Assembly: GCF_030685535.1 (NCBI RefSeq)
Contig: NZ_CP131599.1
Coordinates: 744,001-808,000 of the forward strand
Direction: 5' to 3'
DNA length: 64,000 nt
Origin: Photobacterium leiognathi
GTDB taxonomy: Bacteria; Pseudomonadota; Gammaproteobacteria; Enterobacterales; Vibrionaceae
Shown here: positions 54,020 through 63,479 of the stretch, one piece after another
How the letters are laid out: each line of letters opens with the position of its first letter
Numbering within the stretch: the first letter of the stretch is position 1
Notes under the pieces: generated by a model
The model's input: only the letters and a program-made list of their open reading frames with translations
Database searches by the model: none
Told to the model about the DNA's origin: nothing
Made by a program: the position numbers and the translations under genes

Positions 54020-55300
54020 ATGTCAAAGTCGAAATGGAAAGACCCTAAAACTGCAAACGAACTTATAAATAGAATTGTTAATATACAAGCTAAAGAAAAA
54101 AACACTAGTTCTCTTCTTTCAGGGTATATTGGATTTAAAAGTCAATTTGATAGCATAAAATTTGACGTTTTTTCTGAACTTTTAAAAGAACAGGTTCGCT
54201 TTAATAAAGAAATCCCGTTATTCAACCAAAATTTGTTCTTTAGGAAATCTTTGTTTAAAGCTGCTGATGAAGAAAGACTTAATACAAGCTATGTTAGCGA
54301 TAATATTAAAATTTTAGAAACCGATTATCTGAATAAACCAAAAAGAGAATATGTATTTATAACAAGGATAAGCTTATCAGGATTAAAAAGAACTAAAAAA
54401 ACAAAAACACCAAACTCAGAAATTATTTTCTCCAAACAGTGTCCTAAATGTTTTAAAAAACATTATAATTTTGAAGAAGCAAAAAGTCTTTTTCCTAATA
54501 CAGATGGTTATAATACATGGGTTTCAGTTCATGTTATTGCTAGATGTGAACACTCGGCTTCTGGAAAGGCACTTGATGAATTAGGATATTACCTTGGAAT
54601 TATAAATTTGATTTATAATTTTAATAAGAGTAGAAGATCATCTGGAACAAAAATTAAACCTATAAATAAAATTCGGAAATATCCTTATCATTCATTGCAT
54701 TATGATAGTGGAGAAAGAGCAACAAACTTATATTGGTATGAACCAAATTTTTCTGAAATAGGCGATGTCATCTTTGATGATGATGATTTTATAAAAGTAA
54801 ATAAGCTGTTTAAAAAAATATCAAGAGATATATTGAAAACATCTCGTTATGAGTATTTTAATGAGGTTTTTAACAACTATACAGATAGTTTAGAAACTAA
54901 TGATCTTAATAAGTCATTTAAAATGCTATGGTCTATTTTAGAAACGTTAACTTTATCTTCTAAAGATAATTATGATGTGACAATAAATAGAGCATTAGTT
55001 CCATTTTCTGATAAGTTTATAGTGAAAATGCAACTGGAGATGCTAAGGGAAAAAAGAAATATTGCAGTTCATACAAACAGACAGTTTGAAAATGCTGAGC
55101 AATTGACCTATATGTTATTGAATATAATTAATAATTATATTCAATTTATGATAAGGTTAAGCATAAATATAAAAAATGAAAAACAAATTAAACAAGTAAT
55201 AGACTTGCCAACTGATAGTGATAAGCTTTTTAAAAAAATAAATGATTTAAATTCTCAAATCGAAAATATAAACTCTATTAAAAATATAATGAATATTTAG
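54020..55300 (+). CDS. HEPN-domain protein, possible RNase, AT-rich
   Basis: I do not recognise the whole protein. Its 426 residues are very rich in Lys, Asn and Ile, and its codons are far more AT-rich than its neighbours, a sign of transfer. Near the C-terminus the RNIAVH motif (Arg346-x4-His351) sits between two helices, the RX4-6H active-site pattern of HEPN RNases. A CPKC pair at about 139-142 with ARCEH near 173 may bind zinc. Similar architectures (ApeA-like) occur in antiphage systems. The ATG at 54020 has no good ribosome-binding site; GGAGGAG instead serves a short frame from 53989. An efficient terminator follows the stop. Confidence 0.6.
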   Translation: MSKSKWKDPKTANELINRIVNIQAKEKNTSSLLSGYIGFKSQFDSIKFDVFSELLKEQVRFNKEIPLFNQNLFFRKSLFKAADEERLNTSYVSDNIKILETDYLNKPKREYVFITRISLSGLKRTKKTKTPNSEIIFSKQCPKCFKKHYNFEEAKSLFPNTDGYNTWVSVHVIARCEHSASGKALDELGYYLGIINLIYNFNKSRRSSGTKIKPINKIRKYPYHSLHYDSGERATNLYWYEPNFSEIGDVIFDDDDFIKVNKLFKKISRDILKTSRYEYFNEVFNNYTDSLETNDLNKSFKMLWSILETLTLSSKDNYDVTINRALVPFSDKFIVKMQLEMLREKRNIAVHTNRQFENAEQLTYMLLNIINNYIQFMIRLSINIKNEKQIKQVIDLPTDSDKLFKKINDLNSQIENINSIKNIMNI

Positions 55301-55301
55301 A

Positions 55302-55331
55302 AAAAAGCCTACATCACTGTAGGCTTTTTCG
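55302..55331 (+). terminator. Bidirectional terminator between the HEPN and OLD nuclease genes
   Basis: AAAAAGCCTACA (55302-55313) and TGTAGGCTTTTT (55318-55329) around the loop TCAC. Confidence 0.9.
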
Positions 55332-55356
55332 TTCTAATCTCAGCTTACTTTAACTA

Positions 55357-56997
55357 TTACCCAAATCCACGCGCCATAGCGATAATGCGTTTTAGCACCC
55401 AACGGATCAAAAGCGGAATACGTTCATCTCGTTCTTCTTGGGTATATTGCACAATCGCTAACGCCATATCTGGTTTCGCATTCTTACGCAGTGCTTTGTA
55501 GATAATCTTCTTCATGGGTAATGGATTATTTGCTGATACATTTGCTAATTTACGAAAGAGCGCTTCATAACCATTACGATATAAGAAATGCTCAATGTCT
55601 CTTGCGGGTAACACGGTTAGGCGTACACGTTCTGGATCATCGCCTAACATATTACGAACTTTATCAGCGTATTTCTTACCCGCAGGATCGCCATCGGCAA
55701 CAAGGTGCCATTCAATGCCTAATAACTTCGCTAACTTGATTAACGGTTTTAAGCCACTTTGCGCAAACTCGATGATTTGAATACCTTCAGCGGCAAGGTT
55801 ATAACCGTTTAGCCGTGCCATTTCGTTAAATAGCCAAACCTCGGTTTCACCTTCAACTAATAACCAAACACGAGCAAAGAAAGCGCTTGGTCGATGCATT
55901 CGCACATGGAACGTGACTTTACGGGTATCGTCTTTGTTCAACTCACCGTGATCGACACCATATACTTCAGTCTTATGTGGCTGACGGATCAACTTCTTGA
56001 TCGCAGTTAAAGGCGCAGAGGACAATAACTCAGGGCTATTGGTCGTTAAGATCTTTTGCATCGGCATACTTTGAATAAACGCCCATGCTTGGTGCAACAT
56101 GATCGGATGCAATCGACCTTCAGGATCTTCAAGGATCATAATAGGGCGAGAAATACGTTTAAGCTCTACAGGCCCTCGGGCACGAATATATTCGTTTAAT
56201 AAGCTCATTAACATCAAACGAGCCTGTTTTGTCATGGCTGGTTGTATAAGCTGATCAAACGGATTTGAATTTTGAATGGATTGATAGTGTATCGAATGAT
56301 CTTTACTACGCTGATGGGGCGCAAAGGCAAAGTAGTGATCTACTAATGATCGTAGCGTTGTAATACTACTTTTGATCTCGGCGGTACTCACGTGACCGGG
56401 ATGGGTCATTAATCGTCGACACGTGTTATCTAATCGGCGTTGTACCCGAGCTTCTTTCTGCGTTTGTGCTGGTAGTTGATCTTGATGGAACTCATGCCCG
56501 TCTTCATGCAAACGCCTTGCATCCCGAATACGCACGATAGGGTGTAACACCATAAGCTGTCGAATAAACTTATCGGTGTCTTCATGTGTAATGCCATGTC
56601 CATCAAGCTGTAAAAATTGACGTTTAGTAATGATCTTGTCGTTTTCGATATGACTATGGATTTGGTAATAGAAATGCTTAATGCCGTCCTTATCAATTAA
56701 GAATGGTTGAAAGCCGCGATAACGACGTGCAAGATGTTCACCTTCGTAATCTTCTTGCCAATGTAAAACAATTTGAATTTCAGTCGAACGCTCATTCCCT
56801 AAGGCATGGTCGATATGGAAATCTGAAAAATTGAAATCATAGAATTTCGCGTCTGGCGACAACGCTAAGCATAGGGCATCCAGCAATGAGGATTTACCCC
56901 ATGCATTTTCACCAATAAGCACGGTTAGCTCATTAAATGAAAGGGATAAACGCTTAATGCCACGGAAACCTGAAATCTCAATGCTTTCTAAGTGCAT
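55357..56997 (-). CDS. OLD-family ATP-dependent endonuclease (YbjD-like, DUF2813)
   Basis: The 546-residue protein has an SMC/ABC-type ATPase half and a C-terminal TOPRIM domain. Walker A is GENAWGKSS (31-39); ABC-type downstream motifs appear in IMILEDPEGRLHP (near 288-300) and ILTTNSPEL. TOPRIM residues are Glu in LLVEGETEVWL (near 381) and Asp pair in VADGDPAGKKY (near 427). The family includes phage P2 Old and GajA of Gabija; YbjD itself is common in the gamma-proteobacterial core. The likely activity is ATP-controlled DNA cleavage or nicking. The ribosome-binding site is weak. Confidence 0.85.
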   Translation of the reverse strand: MHLESIEISGFRGIKRLSLSFNELTVLIGENAWGKSSLLDALCLALSPDAKFYDFNFSDFHIDHALGNERSTEIQIVLHWQEDYEGEHLARRYRGFQPFLIDKDGIKHFYYQIHSHIENDKIITKRQFLQLDGHGITHEDTDKFIRQLMVLHPIVRIRDARRLHEDGHEFHQDQLPAQTQKEARVQRRLDNTCRRLMTHPGHVSTAEIKSSITTLRSLVDHYFAFAPHQRSKDHSIHYQSIQNSNPFDQLIQPAMTKQARLMLMSLLNEYIRARGPVELKRISRPIMILEDPEGRLHPIMLHQAWAFIQSMPMQKILTTNSPELLSSAPLTAIKKLIRQPHKTEVYGVDHGELNKDDTRKVTFHVRMHRPSAFFARVWLLVEGETEVWLFNEMARLNGYNLAAEGIQIIEFAQSGLKPLIKLAKLLGIEWHLVADGDPAGKKYADKVRNMLGDDPERVRLTVLPARDIEHFLYRNGYEALFRKLANVSANNPLPMKKIIYKALRKNAKPDMALAIVQYTQEERDERIPLLIRWVLKRIIAMARGFG

Positions 56998-57191
56998 AAA
57001 ACTATATAAACCTCGTTGCTTCCCTTATATACCCAAGTGACTTCAATATGCAGGATTCAGATTGAGGTGACTTAGGTATACGATATAGTAAATTAATGGC
57101 TGATTAGCTAGCTCTGATCACATATTGATAGCATAATTAGCTACAAATAGTTGAACAATTTCAAATAAATAATGATTGAAGGAATAGTTAG

Positions 57192-57587
57192 ATGGCTAAA
57201 ATTATCCACTCAATGATCCGTGTTGTTGATTTAGATGCGTCATTAAAATTTTATAAAGAAGCATTAGATTTGGACATTGCTGAGTGTTTGGATTTTGAAG
57301 GCTTTAGCTTAGTTTATCTTCGTAATGAAGAAAATGATATGGAACTTGAGCTAACTTGGAATGAAGGTACAGAAGAGCCTTACACTCACGGTACGGGTTA
57401 TGGTCATATTGCTGTTGCTGTCGATAATTTAGAAGCTGAACATGCCAAGCTTGCAGAGTGTGGTTATGCACCACTTGAGATCAAAGAGTTCTTCCGTGAT
57501 GGTCAGTTATTGGCGAAATTCTTCTTTGTTCAAGATCCAGATGGCTACAAAATTGAGTTCCTACAACGTCACGGACGTTACAAATAA
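57192..57587 (+). CDS. gloA: Glyoxalase I family protein (lactoylglutathione lyase-like)
   Basis: The 131-residue protein has two beta-alpha-beta-beta-beta units of the vicinal oxygen chelate fold. Metal ligands expected of GloA are visible: His6 in IIHSMIRV, Glu in MELELTW (near 57), His in YGHIAVAV (near 77) and Glu in GYKIEFLQ (near 125). It would convert the methylglyoxal-glutathione hemithioacetal to S-lactoylglutathione. The middle part is slightly different from E. coli GloA, so a paralogue is possible. AAGGA lies eight bases before the ATG. Confidence 0.82.
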   Translation: MAKIIHSMIRVVDLDASLKFYKEALDLDIAECLDFEGFSLVYLRNEENDMELELTWNEGTEEPYTHGTGYGHIAVAVDNLEAEHAKLAECGYAPLEIKEFFRDGQLLAKFFFVQDPDGYKIEFLQRHGRYK

Positions 57588-57792
57588 CTTTCGAGTATAG
57601 AGTTTGAATGTGAGGTAAGGCGGTATAATTTATTACCGTCTTACTATTAGTACGTCTAATATTCTCATTTATGATATATTGACATTTATCACAAGTATTT
57701 TGTCTTTCTGTGTGCGGAGAGAGCTTAATCGGTGACAGCTTACGAATAATCTCTCATTAGTGTGAGTCTTTCAGGGAGAGACATAATTTTTT

Positions 57793-59553
57793 ATGACGAA
57801 GAATAATAAAAAGGCAAAGATCACATTTGCTCATATCAATGATACGCATTCGAATTTTGAACCATCTTCTATATCACTAAACCTGCCGCAACATGTTCTG
57901 AATACAGAAACTTCTGTTTATGCGAGTTGTGGTGGTTTTTCTCGTATTTCGTCTGCGGTAAATGAACTCAAATCAGAGGCTTTCTTAAATCAGCGTGAAT
58001 TCATGTTTTTACATGCTGGTGACTGTTTCCAAGGTACGCTTTATTTCTCGTTATATAAGGGCGTAGCAAATGCTGTTTTACTAAATGCAATTGGCGTTGA
58101 AGCAATGGCATTAGGTAACCATGAATTAGATATGGGTAATAATAGTGTTGCTGATTTCCTTGATCAGACTCATTTCCCATTGCTTTCTGGTAACTGGGAT
58201 TTATCCCAAGAAGATCAAACCAAACCCAATCCTCTTCGAGATAAAGCGAATGTATTTGCCTACGATAATCAAACACAAACAGCAAAATACATTACGAAAG
58301 ATGTTCACGGTGAGCCGATCGCTATCTTTGGTTTAGCGATTGAGAATATGGCAGGTATTGCTAACCCAGATCCTGATACTCACTTTATGAATGTAACTAC
58401 GGTTGCTCGAAATACGGTTCAGCATCTAAATCAGCAAGGTATTAATAAAATTGTTGTGCTGAGTCACCTTGGTTATGAGCATGACATTGAATTAGCACAA
58501 GAAGTGGATGGTATTGGGGCGATCATTGGTGGTCATACTCATACCATGCAAGGTGACTTTACGAATATTGGCTACGGTAAAACCGACCAATACGCGCACA
58601 TGGTGAATAACACTTGTGTTGTACAAGCTGGTTGTAACGCGTTAGCTGTGGGACACGTTACACTCGAATTTGCACAAGATGGTAAAGTTGAGCAAGCCTT
58701 TGGTGCTAACCAGCTGTTACTTGGTCGTCAATTTACTGTTGATGCAGGGCGTACTGAGCATCTTGAAAACGAAGAGCATGACATTGTTCGCGATTTCTTA
58801 AGCAAGCAAGATAACATTCGTTTTGTGGTTAAAGATCCCATCATTGAAAACATCCTAAACGAGCATTACCGTCCTGCGGTTCGTGCGCTGCAAACAGAAG
58901 AAATCGCAGTGATTAATGAGCCATTACGTCACATTCGTATTCCTGATAGCAGAGGACCAAGCCAAATTGCCCCTTGGGTAGTTGAAAGCTTTGTCTGGAA
59001 AGCTCGTAAGCTTGGTTATGATGTTGATTTCGGTATTCATAATGCTGGTGGCGTAAGATGTTCATTTAATCCCGGTGTGATCACCCCTGCGGATATTGCT
59101 GGTAAATTACTGCCTTTTGCCATTGGTATTATGATTTACAGCGTGAAAGGTAAGCGTATTCGTCAAGCATTAGAAGGTGCTATCGATAATGCAATCAGTA
59201 ATGGTGTTGATGGCACAGGTGACGGTAGTTTCCCGTATGTTGCAGATCTGCGTTTTACCTATCGTTGCTGTTCGGTGAAAGGGACACGTATCGAAACCTT
59301 AGAGCATTTAAAGGACGGTGAGTGGATCCCTGTTGAAGATGAGAAAGTCTATACTTCTGTTTCTTCTGGTTACACTGCAACAGGTAAAGAGGGCTATGCG
59401 CCGTTATTAGATTACGCCAAAGAGCCTAAGCCTATTAACGTGACTATGGCTGATGCGTTTGAAGATTTCGCTAAGCAAAAGAAATCGTTTGATGCGCCAG
59501 TGAATAACAATACGATTTATTTTCCATGCACTGGCAATGAAGACGTAGCTTAA
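57793..59553 (+). CDS. 5'-nucleotidase / metallophosphatase family protein without signal peptide
   Basis: The 586-residue protein has a metallophosphatase domain (about 8-330) with HINDTHSNF, GDCFQGT, GNHELD, LSHLGYEHD and GGHTHTM. A C-terminal 5'-nucleotidase domain (about 355-550) carries IHNAGGVRCSF and the substrate-stacking region. It should hydrolyse nucleotides or UDP-sugars with two metal ions. UshA-type enzymes are periplasmic, but this one begins MTKNNKKAKITFAH, with no export signal, so it is probably cytosolic. GGGAGAG lies eleven bases before the ATG. Confidence 0.88.
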   Translation: MTKNNKKAKITFAHINDTHSNFEPSSISLNLPQHVLNTETSVYASCGGFSRISSAVNELKSEAFLNQREFMFLHAGDCFQGTLYFSLYKGVANAVLLNAIGVEAMALGNHELDMGNNSVADFLDQTHFPLLSGNWDLSQEDQTKPNPLRDKANVFAYDNQTQTAKYITKDVHGEPIAIFGLAIENMAGIANPDPDTHFMNVTTVARNTVQHLNQQGINKIVVLSHLGYEHDIELAQEVDGIGAIIGGHTHTMQGDFTNIGYGKTDQYAHMVNNTCVVQAGCNALAVGHVTLEFAQDGKVEQAFGANQLLLGRQFTVDAGRTEHLENEEHDIVRDFLSKQDNIRFVVKDPIIENILNEHYRPAVRALQTEEIAVINEPLRHIRIPDSRGPSQIAPWVVESFVWKARKLGYDVDFGIHNAGGVRCSFNPGVITPADIAGKLLPFAIGIMIYSVKGKRIRQALEGAIDNAISNGVDGTGDGSFPYVADLRFTYRCCSVKGTRIETLEHLKDGEWIPVEDEKVYTSVSSGYTATGKEGYAPLLDYAKEPKPINVTMADAFEDFAKQKKSFDAPVNNNTIYFPCTGNEDVA

Positions 59554-59574
59554 CGTTTGCTGTTAAGTAATAGC

Positions 59575-59631
59575 AAAAGCCGAATAGCTCATTCGTGATG
59601 AATAGGTTATTCGGCTTTTTTGTGCTCCACG
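59575..59631 (+). terminator. Terminator shared by the nucleotidase gene and the convergent transporter gene
   Basis: AAAAGCCGAATA (59575-59586) and TATTCGGCTTTT (59618-59629), then T residues. The right arm is inside the last codons of the minus-strand gene. Confidence 0.8.
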
Positions 59632-60551
59632 TTTGGTGATGGTTGTGATTTTAGTTTCGCTCTGGCTTTTACGATCACAGGTAATGCATAAGTAGGTATT
59701 TGAATTGCAGCCATTAACGCAAGATATTCTGTGCCTAAATAGCTACTAGCAATGGTGTAAGTTAAAAGAACATTTCGATTAGTTGCTGTAATGGCAAACA
59801 GTGTGGCATTAGCTTTGTTATAGCGGTGATAGCAGAGGAAAGTGACGGTGAAAAACACTACGCAAAGCAACATACCTAGCATGAGATAATATAGCCCATC
59901 GTTAAAGGAGCGGTTAAACATCTCTCTCAATGGGGCTACCAATCCTAATGGGAAGGCAAATATCAACAATACTGTGAATTTGGATAGCTGCCCATGAATA
60001 TAAACTAATTTTTCACGATTAATGGTGTTATAGCAGAAAGATGAGATAGCCATAGGACCAATAATAAAAATAACCAAACGCTGTATATATTCAACCAGAT
60101 CAAGCTTTACCGCATCGTCTTGTAGTAGCGTCAAATTGATAAATAGCACCAATGGCATCATTAACGTTGAGGCAATGGTGAGTGCCATCGCATGTAAAAC
60201 ATCATAGCCAAGGGTTTTAGCAATAGCAGGCGTTGCAAACAGTGTCCCCGTAGCAGTTACAGCGGTAACAGCAATGAATAGGGATGTTGGGGCATTGAGC
60301 AACCATAAGAGACTCGCGGCAATAAGGGTTAACCCAATACTGTGAAGACAAGCATAGCTCCACACAGAGCGTCGCATTAACTGTTTGATAAGCTGTTCTT
60401 GTTTGATCCCAAGTAGGGTGAAAAGCATGAGAAAAAACAAGATAAAGGGCAGAGTAGGAAAGACGGTTTTACTCACATTAGGGAAAATAAAGCCAATAAT
60501 GCCAGCCACCATCAGTAATGGTGCTGAATGTTTATTAATAAAAGAAAGCAT
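59607..60551 (-). CDS. Bile acid:sodium symporter-like (BASS) membrane transporter
   Basis: The 314-residue protein has about nine to ten helices. The pattern resembles BASS-family transporters: FFLMLFTLLGIK after helix 2, AVTAVTATGTLFATPAIAKTLG (near 94-115) and ATNRNVLLTYTIAS (near 252-265), the discontinuous-helix regions that bind sodium. Substrate is unknown, probably an organic acid. AAGGA lies about ten bases before the ATG. Its final codons form part of the terminator hairpin. Confidence 0.68.
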   Translation of the reverse strand: MLSFINKHSAPLLMVAGIIGFIFPNVSKTVFPTLPFILFFLMLFTLLGIKQEQLIKQLMRRSVWSYACLHSIGLTLIAASLLWLLNAPTSLFIAVTAVTATGTLFATPAIAKTLGYDVLHAMALTIASTLMMPLVLFINLTLLQDDAVKLDLVEYIQRLVIFIIGPMAISSFCYNTINREKLVYIHGQLSKFTVLLIFAFPLGLVAPLREMFNRSFNDGLYYLMLGMLLCVVFFTVTFLCYHRYNKANATLFAITATNRNVLLTYTIASSYLGTEYLALMAAIQIPTYALPVIVKARAKLKSQPSPNVEHKKAE

Positions 60552-60819
60552 AAGTTAAAAATCCTTTGTTAACTTATTGTTATCATAAATTCTATTGAAA
60601 CATAGAAAGTAGCCAAATTTGAAATAATATATCGCAAGTAAAATAATGTAATCGTTATTATTGGCGTAATCTGCTCAAAACAAAAAATCCATTTTAATCA
60701 AGCATTAACACATAAGAAAAACTAATGTTAATAACGAAATATTGTCATTTAAAAGCGATGAAGTAGCTGTATAAACTAGCCTTAGTTTTTGAGTTAACAA
60801 TGTATTTTTAGGGGCAATC

Positions 60820-61011
60820 ATGGCACATACTTTCGATATCGATGCTGCGTCACCACTAACAGCTCAGGATAAGAGAAGTTATGAAGTTACAATCAAAGGA
60901 TTGATTGCACACCTGTATGATCTTGTATTTAACCGATCAAAAAAGACGGTTGCTTACAGTATTGAAGATTTACCAGTACATTTACAGAAAGATATTGGTC
61001 TGTACCGATAA
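60820..61011 (+). CDS. DUF1127-like small protein
   Basis: The 63-residue protein ends in LPVHLQKDIGLYR, the L-x-D-I-G-L motif of DUF1127 (YjiS-like) proteins. Small DUF1127 proteins have been linked to RNA binding and to phosphate or stress physiology in alpha- and gamma-proteobacteria. The N-terminal 25 residues are polar and not conserved in my view. AGGGG precedes the ATG, and a strong terminator follows after 20 bases, so this is a compact single-gene transcript. Confidence 0.72.
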   Translation: MAHTFDIDAASPLTAQDKRSYEVTIKGLIAHLYDLVFNRSKKTVAYSIEDLPVHLQKDIGLYR

Positions 61012-61031
61012 CATTTTGTATTGAAACTTTT

Positions 61032-61060
61032 AAAGCCGACATCATTGTCGGCTTTTTTTT
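61032..61060 (+). terminator. Intrinsic terminator of the DUF1127-like gene
   Basis: AAAGCCGACA (61032-61041), loop TCAT, TGTCGGCTTT (61046-61055) and more T. Confidence 0.92.
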
Positions 61061-61181
61061 TGCGCTAATTTCGGCTATAACCTTACAAAAATAATGAATA
61101 TTTTTAACTTTTAGGTTAAAGAATTCTTTGTTGTATTGATTAAACATGTAGTCACTCTTTGATGACTTGGAGAATAAAAAG

Positions 61182-61463
61182 ATGGGCTTTTTTTCAAAGC
61201 TATTTGGCTCAAAAAAATCAGAGTCAAAAAACGAACAGATCGAGCCAACTCATTATAATGATTACTTAATTTACCCAGAGCCTAAACAAGAAGGCGGGCA
61301 ATTTAGGATTGCTGGACGCATTTGCAAAGAGATCAACGGAGAACTGAAGACACATCACTTTATTCGCTCTGACTTGTTAAGTTCTCGTCATGATGCTGAA
61401 ACATTCATGATCAAAAAATCTGAAATGTTCATCGACCAGATGGGCGAGAAAATGTTTGATTGA
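61182..61463 (+). CDS. HlyU-family protein
   Basis: The 93-residue protein begins MGFFSKLFGSKKS and contains YLIYPEPKQEGGQFRIAGRICKE and HHFIRSDLLSSRHDAETFMIKKSEMFIDQMG. This matches the HlyU Pfam family, a group of small Vibrionaceae proteins named after a haemolysin activator; it is not the ArsR-type HlyU of V. cholerae. Its molecular role is unproven. ATG at 61182 is supported by TGGAG nine bases upstream; the TTG at 61167 is rejected. Confidence 0.85.
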   Translation: MGFFSKLFGSKKSESKNEQIEPTHYNDYLIYPEPKQEGGQFRIAGRICKEINGELKTHHFIRSDLLSSRHDAETFMIKKSEMFIDQMGEKMFD

Positions 61464-61911
61464 AAATTGTAGTAATATTCAACAAATTTCATTGCAATTG
61501 AGTTGGTATGTCAGTATCTTCTTTAATCATAAGATGGATATCGCACAGCATAGTTATGCTTTTTGTGAATAAGTTAAAGTTAGATTTGTCAGTTATATGG
61601 ATTTTAAACCCGGCTAGGTGTTTTTAAACAATAGGTTATACGATTATTTTGTGGCTTATTGGGTATAACGAGTCATTACTGTTTTAACAGCTAAAAGCAA
61701 GCATTAAAGAAGATACTGCATCACATTGAAAACTGATAAAAATAGAATGTATACATAAAAATGTATTTTAATTTCAGTTAAATAATTACTAATGTGCGAT
61801 TTTTGACTAACAGATGCGGGGATTTTTGTATTTTTACTACAAAAGGCTTGATATTGCCGATTGGGTTGGATACAAAATGATTATGTTATAGCCAATGTTC
61901 AGGGAATAATA
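61464..61911. other. Gene-free stretch upstream of pntA
   Basis: About 450 bases of AT-rich DNA; the promoter of pntAB must lie here. I saw no gene, no clear terminator and no recognisable operator. In-frame codons from 61861 precede the true pntA start but lack a ribosome-binding site. Confidence 0.45.
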
Positions 61912-63465
61912 ATGCAGATTGGTGTACCAAGAGAGGTGCTCGCGCATGAAACGCGAGTGGCTGCGACGCCTAAAACAGTAGAGCAGCTATTGAAAATGGG
62001 GTTCAGCGTTGTCGTTGAGCAAGGAGCCGGACGCTTAGCAAGCTTTGATGATTCAGCTTACGAAGAAGCAGGCGCAAAAATTGTTTCAGTAGATGAAGCA
62101 TGGCAATCGGATCTTATTCTTAAAGTTAATGCCCCTCAGGTAAACCCTGAAAATGGTGTTGATGAGTTTGATCTTATTAAAGATGGTGCAAGCTTAGTTA
62201 GCTTCATTTTACCAGCACAAAATCCAGAGTTGTTAGAAAAACTTTCTTCAAAAAATATCAACGTAATGGCGATGGATTCTGTACCGCGTATCTCACGTGC
62301 ACAGGCATTAGATGCGTTGAGCTCAATGGCAAACATTGCGGGTTACCGTGCTGTAGTTGAAGCTGCACATGAATTTGGTCGTTTCTTTACAGGTCAAATT
62401 ACTGCTGCTGGTAAAGTACCTCCGGCGAAAGTATTAGTGGCAGGTGCAGGTGTAGCTGGTCTTGCTGCTATCGGTGCTGCTGGTAGCCTTGGTGCTATCG
62501 TTCGCTCTTTTGACGTTCGTCCTGAAGTAAAAGAGCAAGTTGAATCAATGGGTGCTGAATTCCTAGAAGTGGATTACAAAGAAGACACTTCTACAGGAGA
62601 CGGTTACGCAAAAGAAATGTCAGATGAATTCAACAAAGCGGCTGAGCGTTTATACGCAGAGCAAGCGAAAGATGTTGATATCATTATCACAACAGCACTT
62701 ATTCCAGGTCGTCCTGCACCTAAATTAATCACCAAAGAAATGGTTGATTCAATGAAAGCGGGCAGCGTTATTGTCGATCTAGCGGCAGCTAATGGCGGTA
62801 ACTGTGCTTACACTGAAGCTGATAAAGTGGTAACAACACCAAACGGTGTGAAGGTTATCGGCTATACAGATATGGTGGGTCGTCTACCGACACAATCATC
62901 TCAGCTTTACGGTACAAACCTTGTTAACTTACTGAAGCTACTTTGCAAAGAGAAAGACGGTAACATCGATATTGATTTTGAAGATGTCGTTCTACGTGGC
63001 GTTACTGTTATTAAAGACGGTGAAGTAACGTGGCCTGCACCACCTATTCAAGTATCAGCACAACCTCAAGCAAAAGTTGAACCTCAACCTGTAGCAGAAG
63101 AGAAAGTAGAAGAGCCAACATCACCTGTTAAAAAACTGGTAGGTTTGGTTGTTGGCTTAGGTGCGTTTGGTTGGGTGGCTTCAGTTGCTCCTCCAGCATT
63201 CCTATCACATATCACAGTATTTGTTCTAGCTTGTGTTGTTGGTTACTACGTAGTTTGGAACGTTACACACGCACTGCACACACCACTGATGTCAGTGACG
63301 AATGCTATTTCAGGCATCATCGTTGTGGGTGCGCTACTTCAAATTGGTCAAGGCAACGGGGTAGTTTCTTTCCTCGCATTTATTGCCGTACTCATTGCAA
63401 GCATAAATATCTTTGGTGGCTTTACGGTTACCAAGCGCATGCTTGAAATGTTCCGTAAAGATTAA
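61912..63465 (+). CDS. pntA: NAD(P) transhydrogenase subunit alpha
   Basis: The 517-residue protein matches PntA (510 in E. coli). Domain I (1 to about 380) binds NAD(H): [42 protein letters not shown] near 182-203, and [12 protein letters not shown] Pro/Glu/Val-rich linker (about 385-415) leads to four membrane helices (about 420-510). With PntB it couples hydride transfer from NADH to NADP+ to proton entry. ATG at 61912 has AGGGA eight bases upstream. pntB follows after 14 bases. Confidence 0.95.
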   Translation: MQIGVPREVLAHETRVAATPKTVEQLLKMGFSVVVEQGAGRLASFDDSAYEEAGAKIVSVDEAWQSDLILKVNAPQVNPENGVDEFDLIKDGASLVSFILPAQNPELLEKLSSKNINVMAMDSVPRISRAQALDALSSMANIAGYRAVVEAAHEFGRFFTGQITAAGKVPPAKVLVAGAGVAGLAAIGAAGSLGAIVRSFDVRPEVKEQVESMGAEFLEVDYKEDTSTGDGYAKEMSDEFNKAAERLYAEQAKDVDIIITTALIPGRPAPKLITKEMVDSMKAGSVIVDLAAANGGNCAYTEADKVVTTPNGVKVIGYTDMVGRLPTQSSQLYGTNLVNLLKLLCKEKDGNIDIDFEDVVLRGVTVIKDGEVTWPAPPIQVSAQPQAKVEPQPVAEEKVEEPTSPVKKLVGLVVGLGAFGWVASVAPPAFLSHITVFVLACVVGYYVVWNVTHALHTPLMSVTNAISGIIVVGALLQIGQGNGVVSFLAFIAVLIASINIFGGFTVTKRMLEMFRKD

Positions 63466-63479
63466 TAGGAGTAGCGAGA

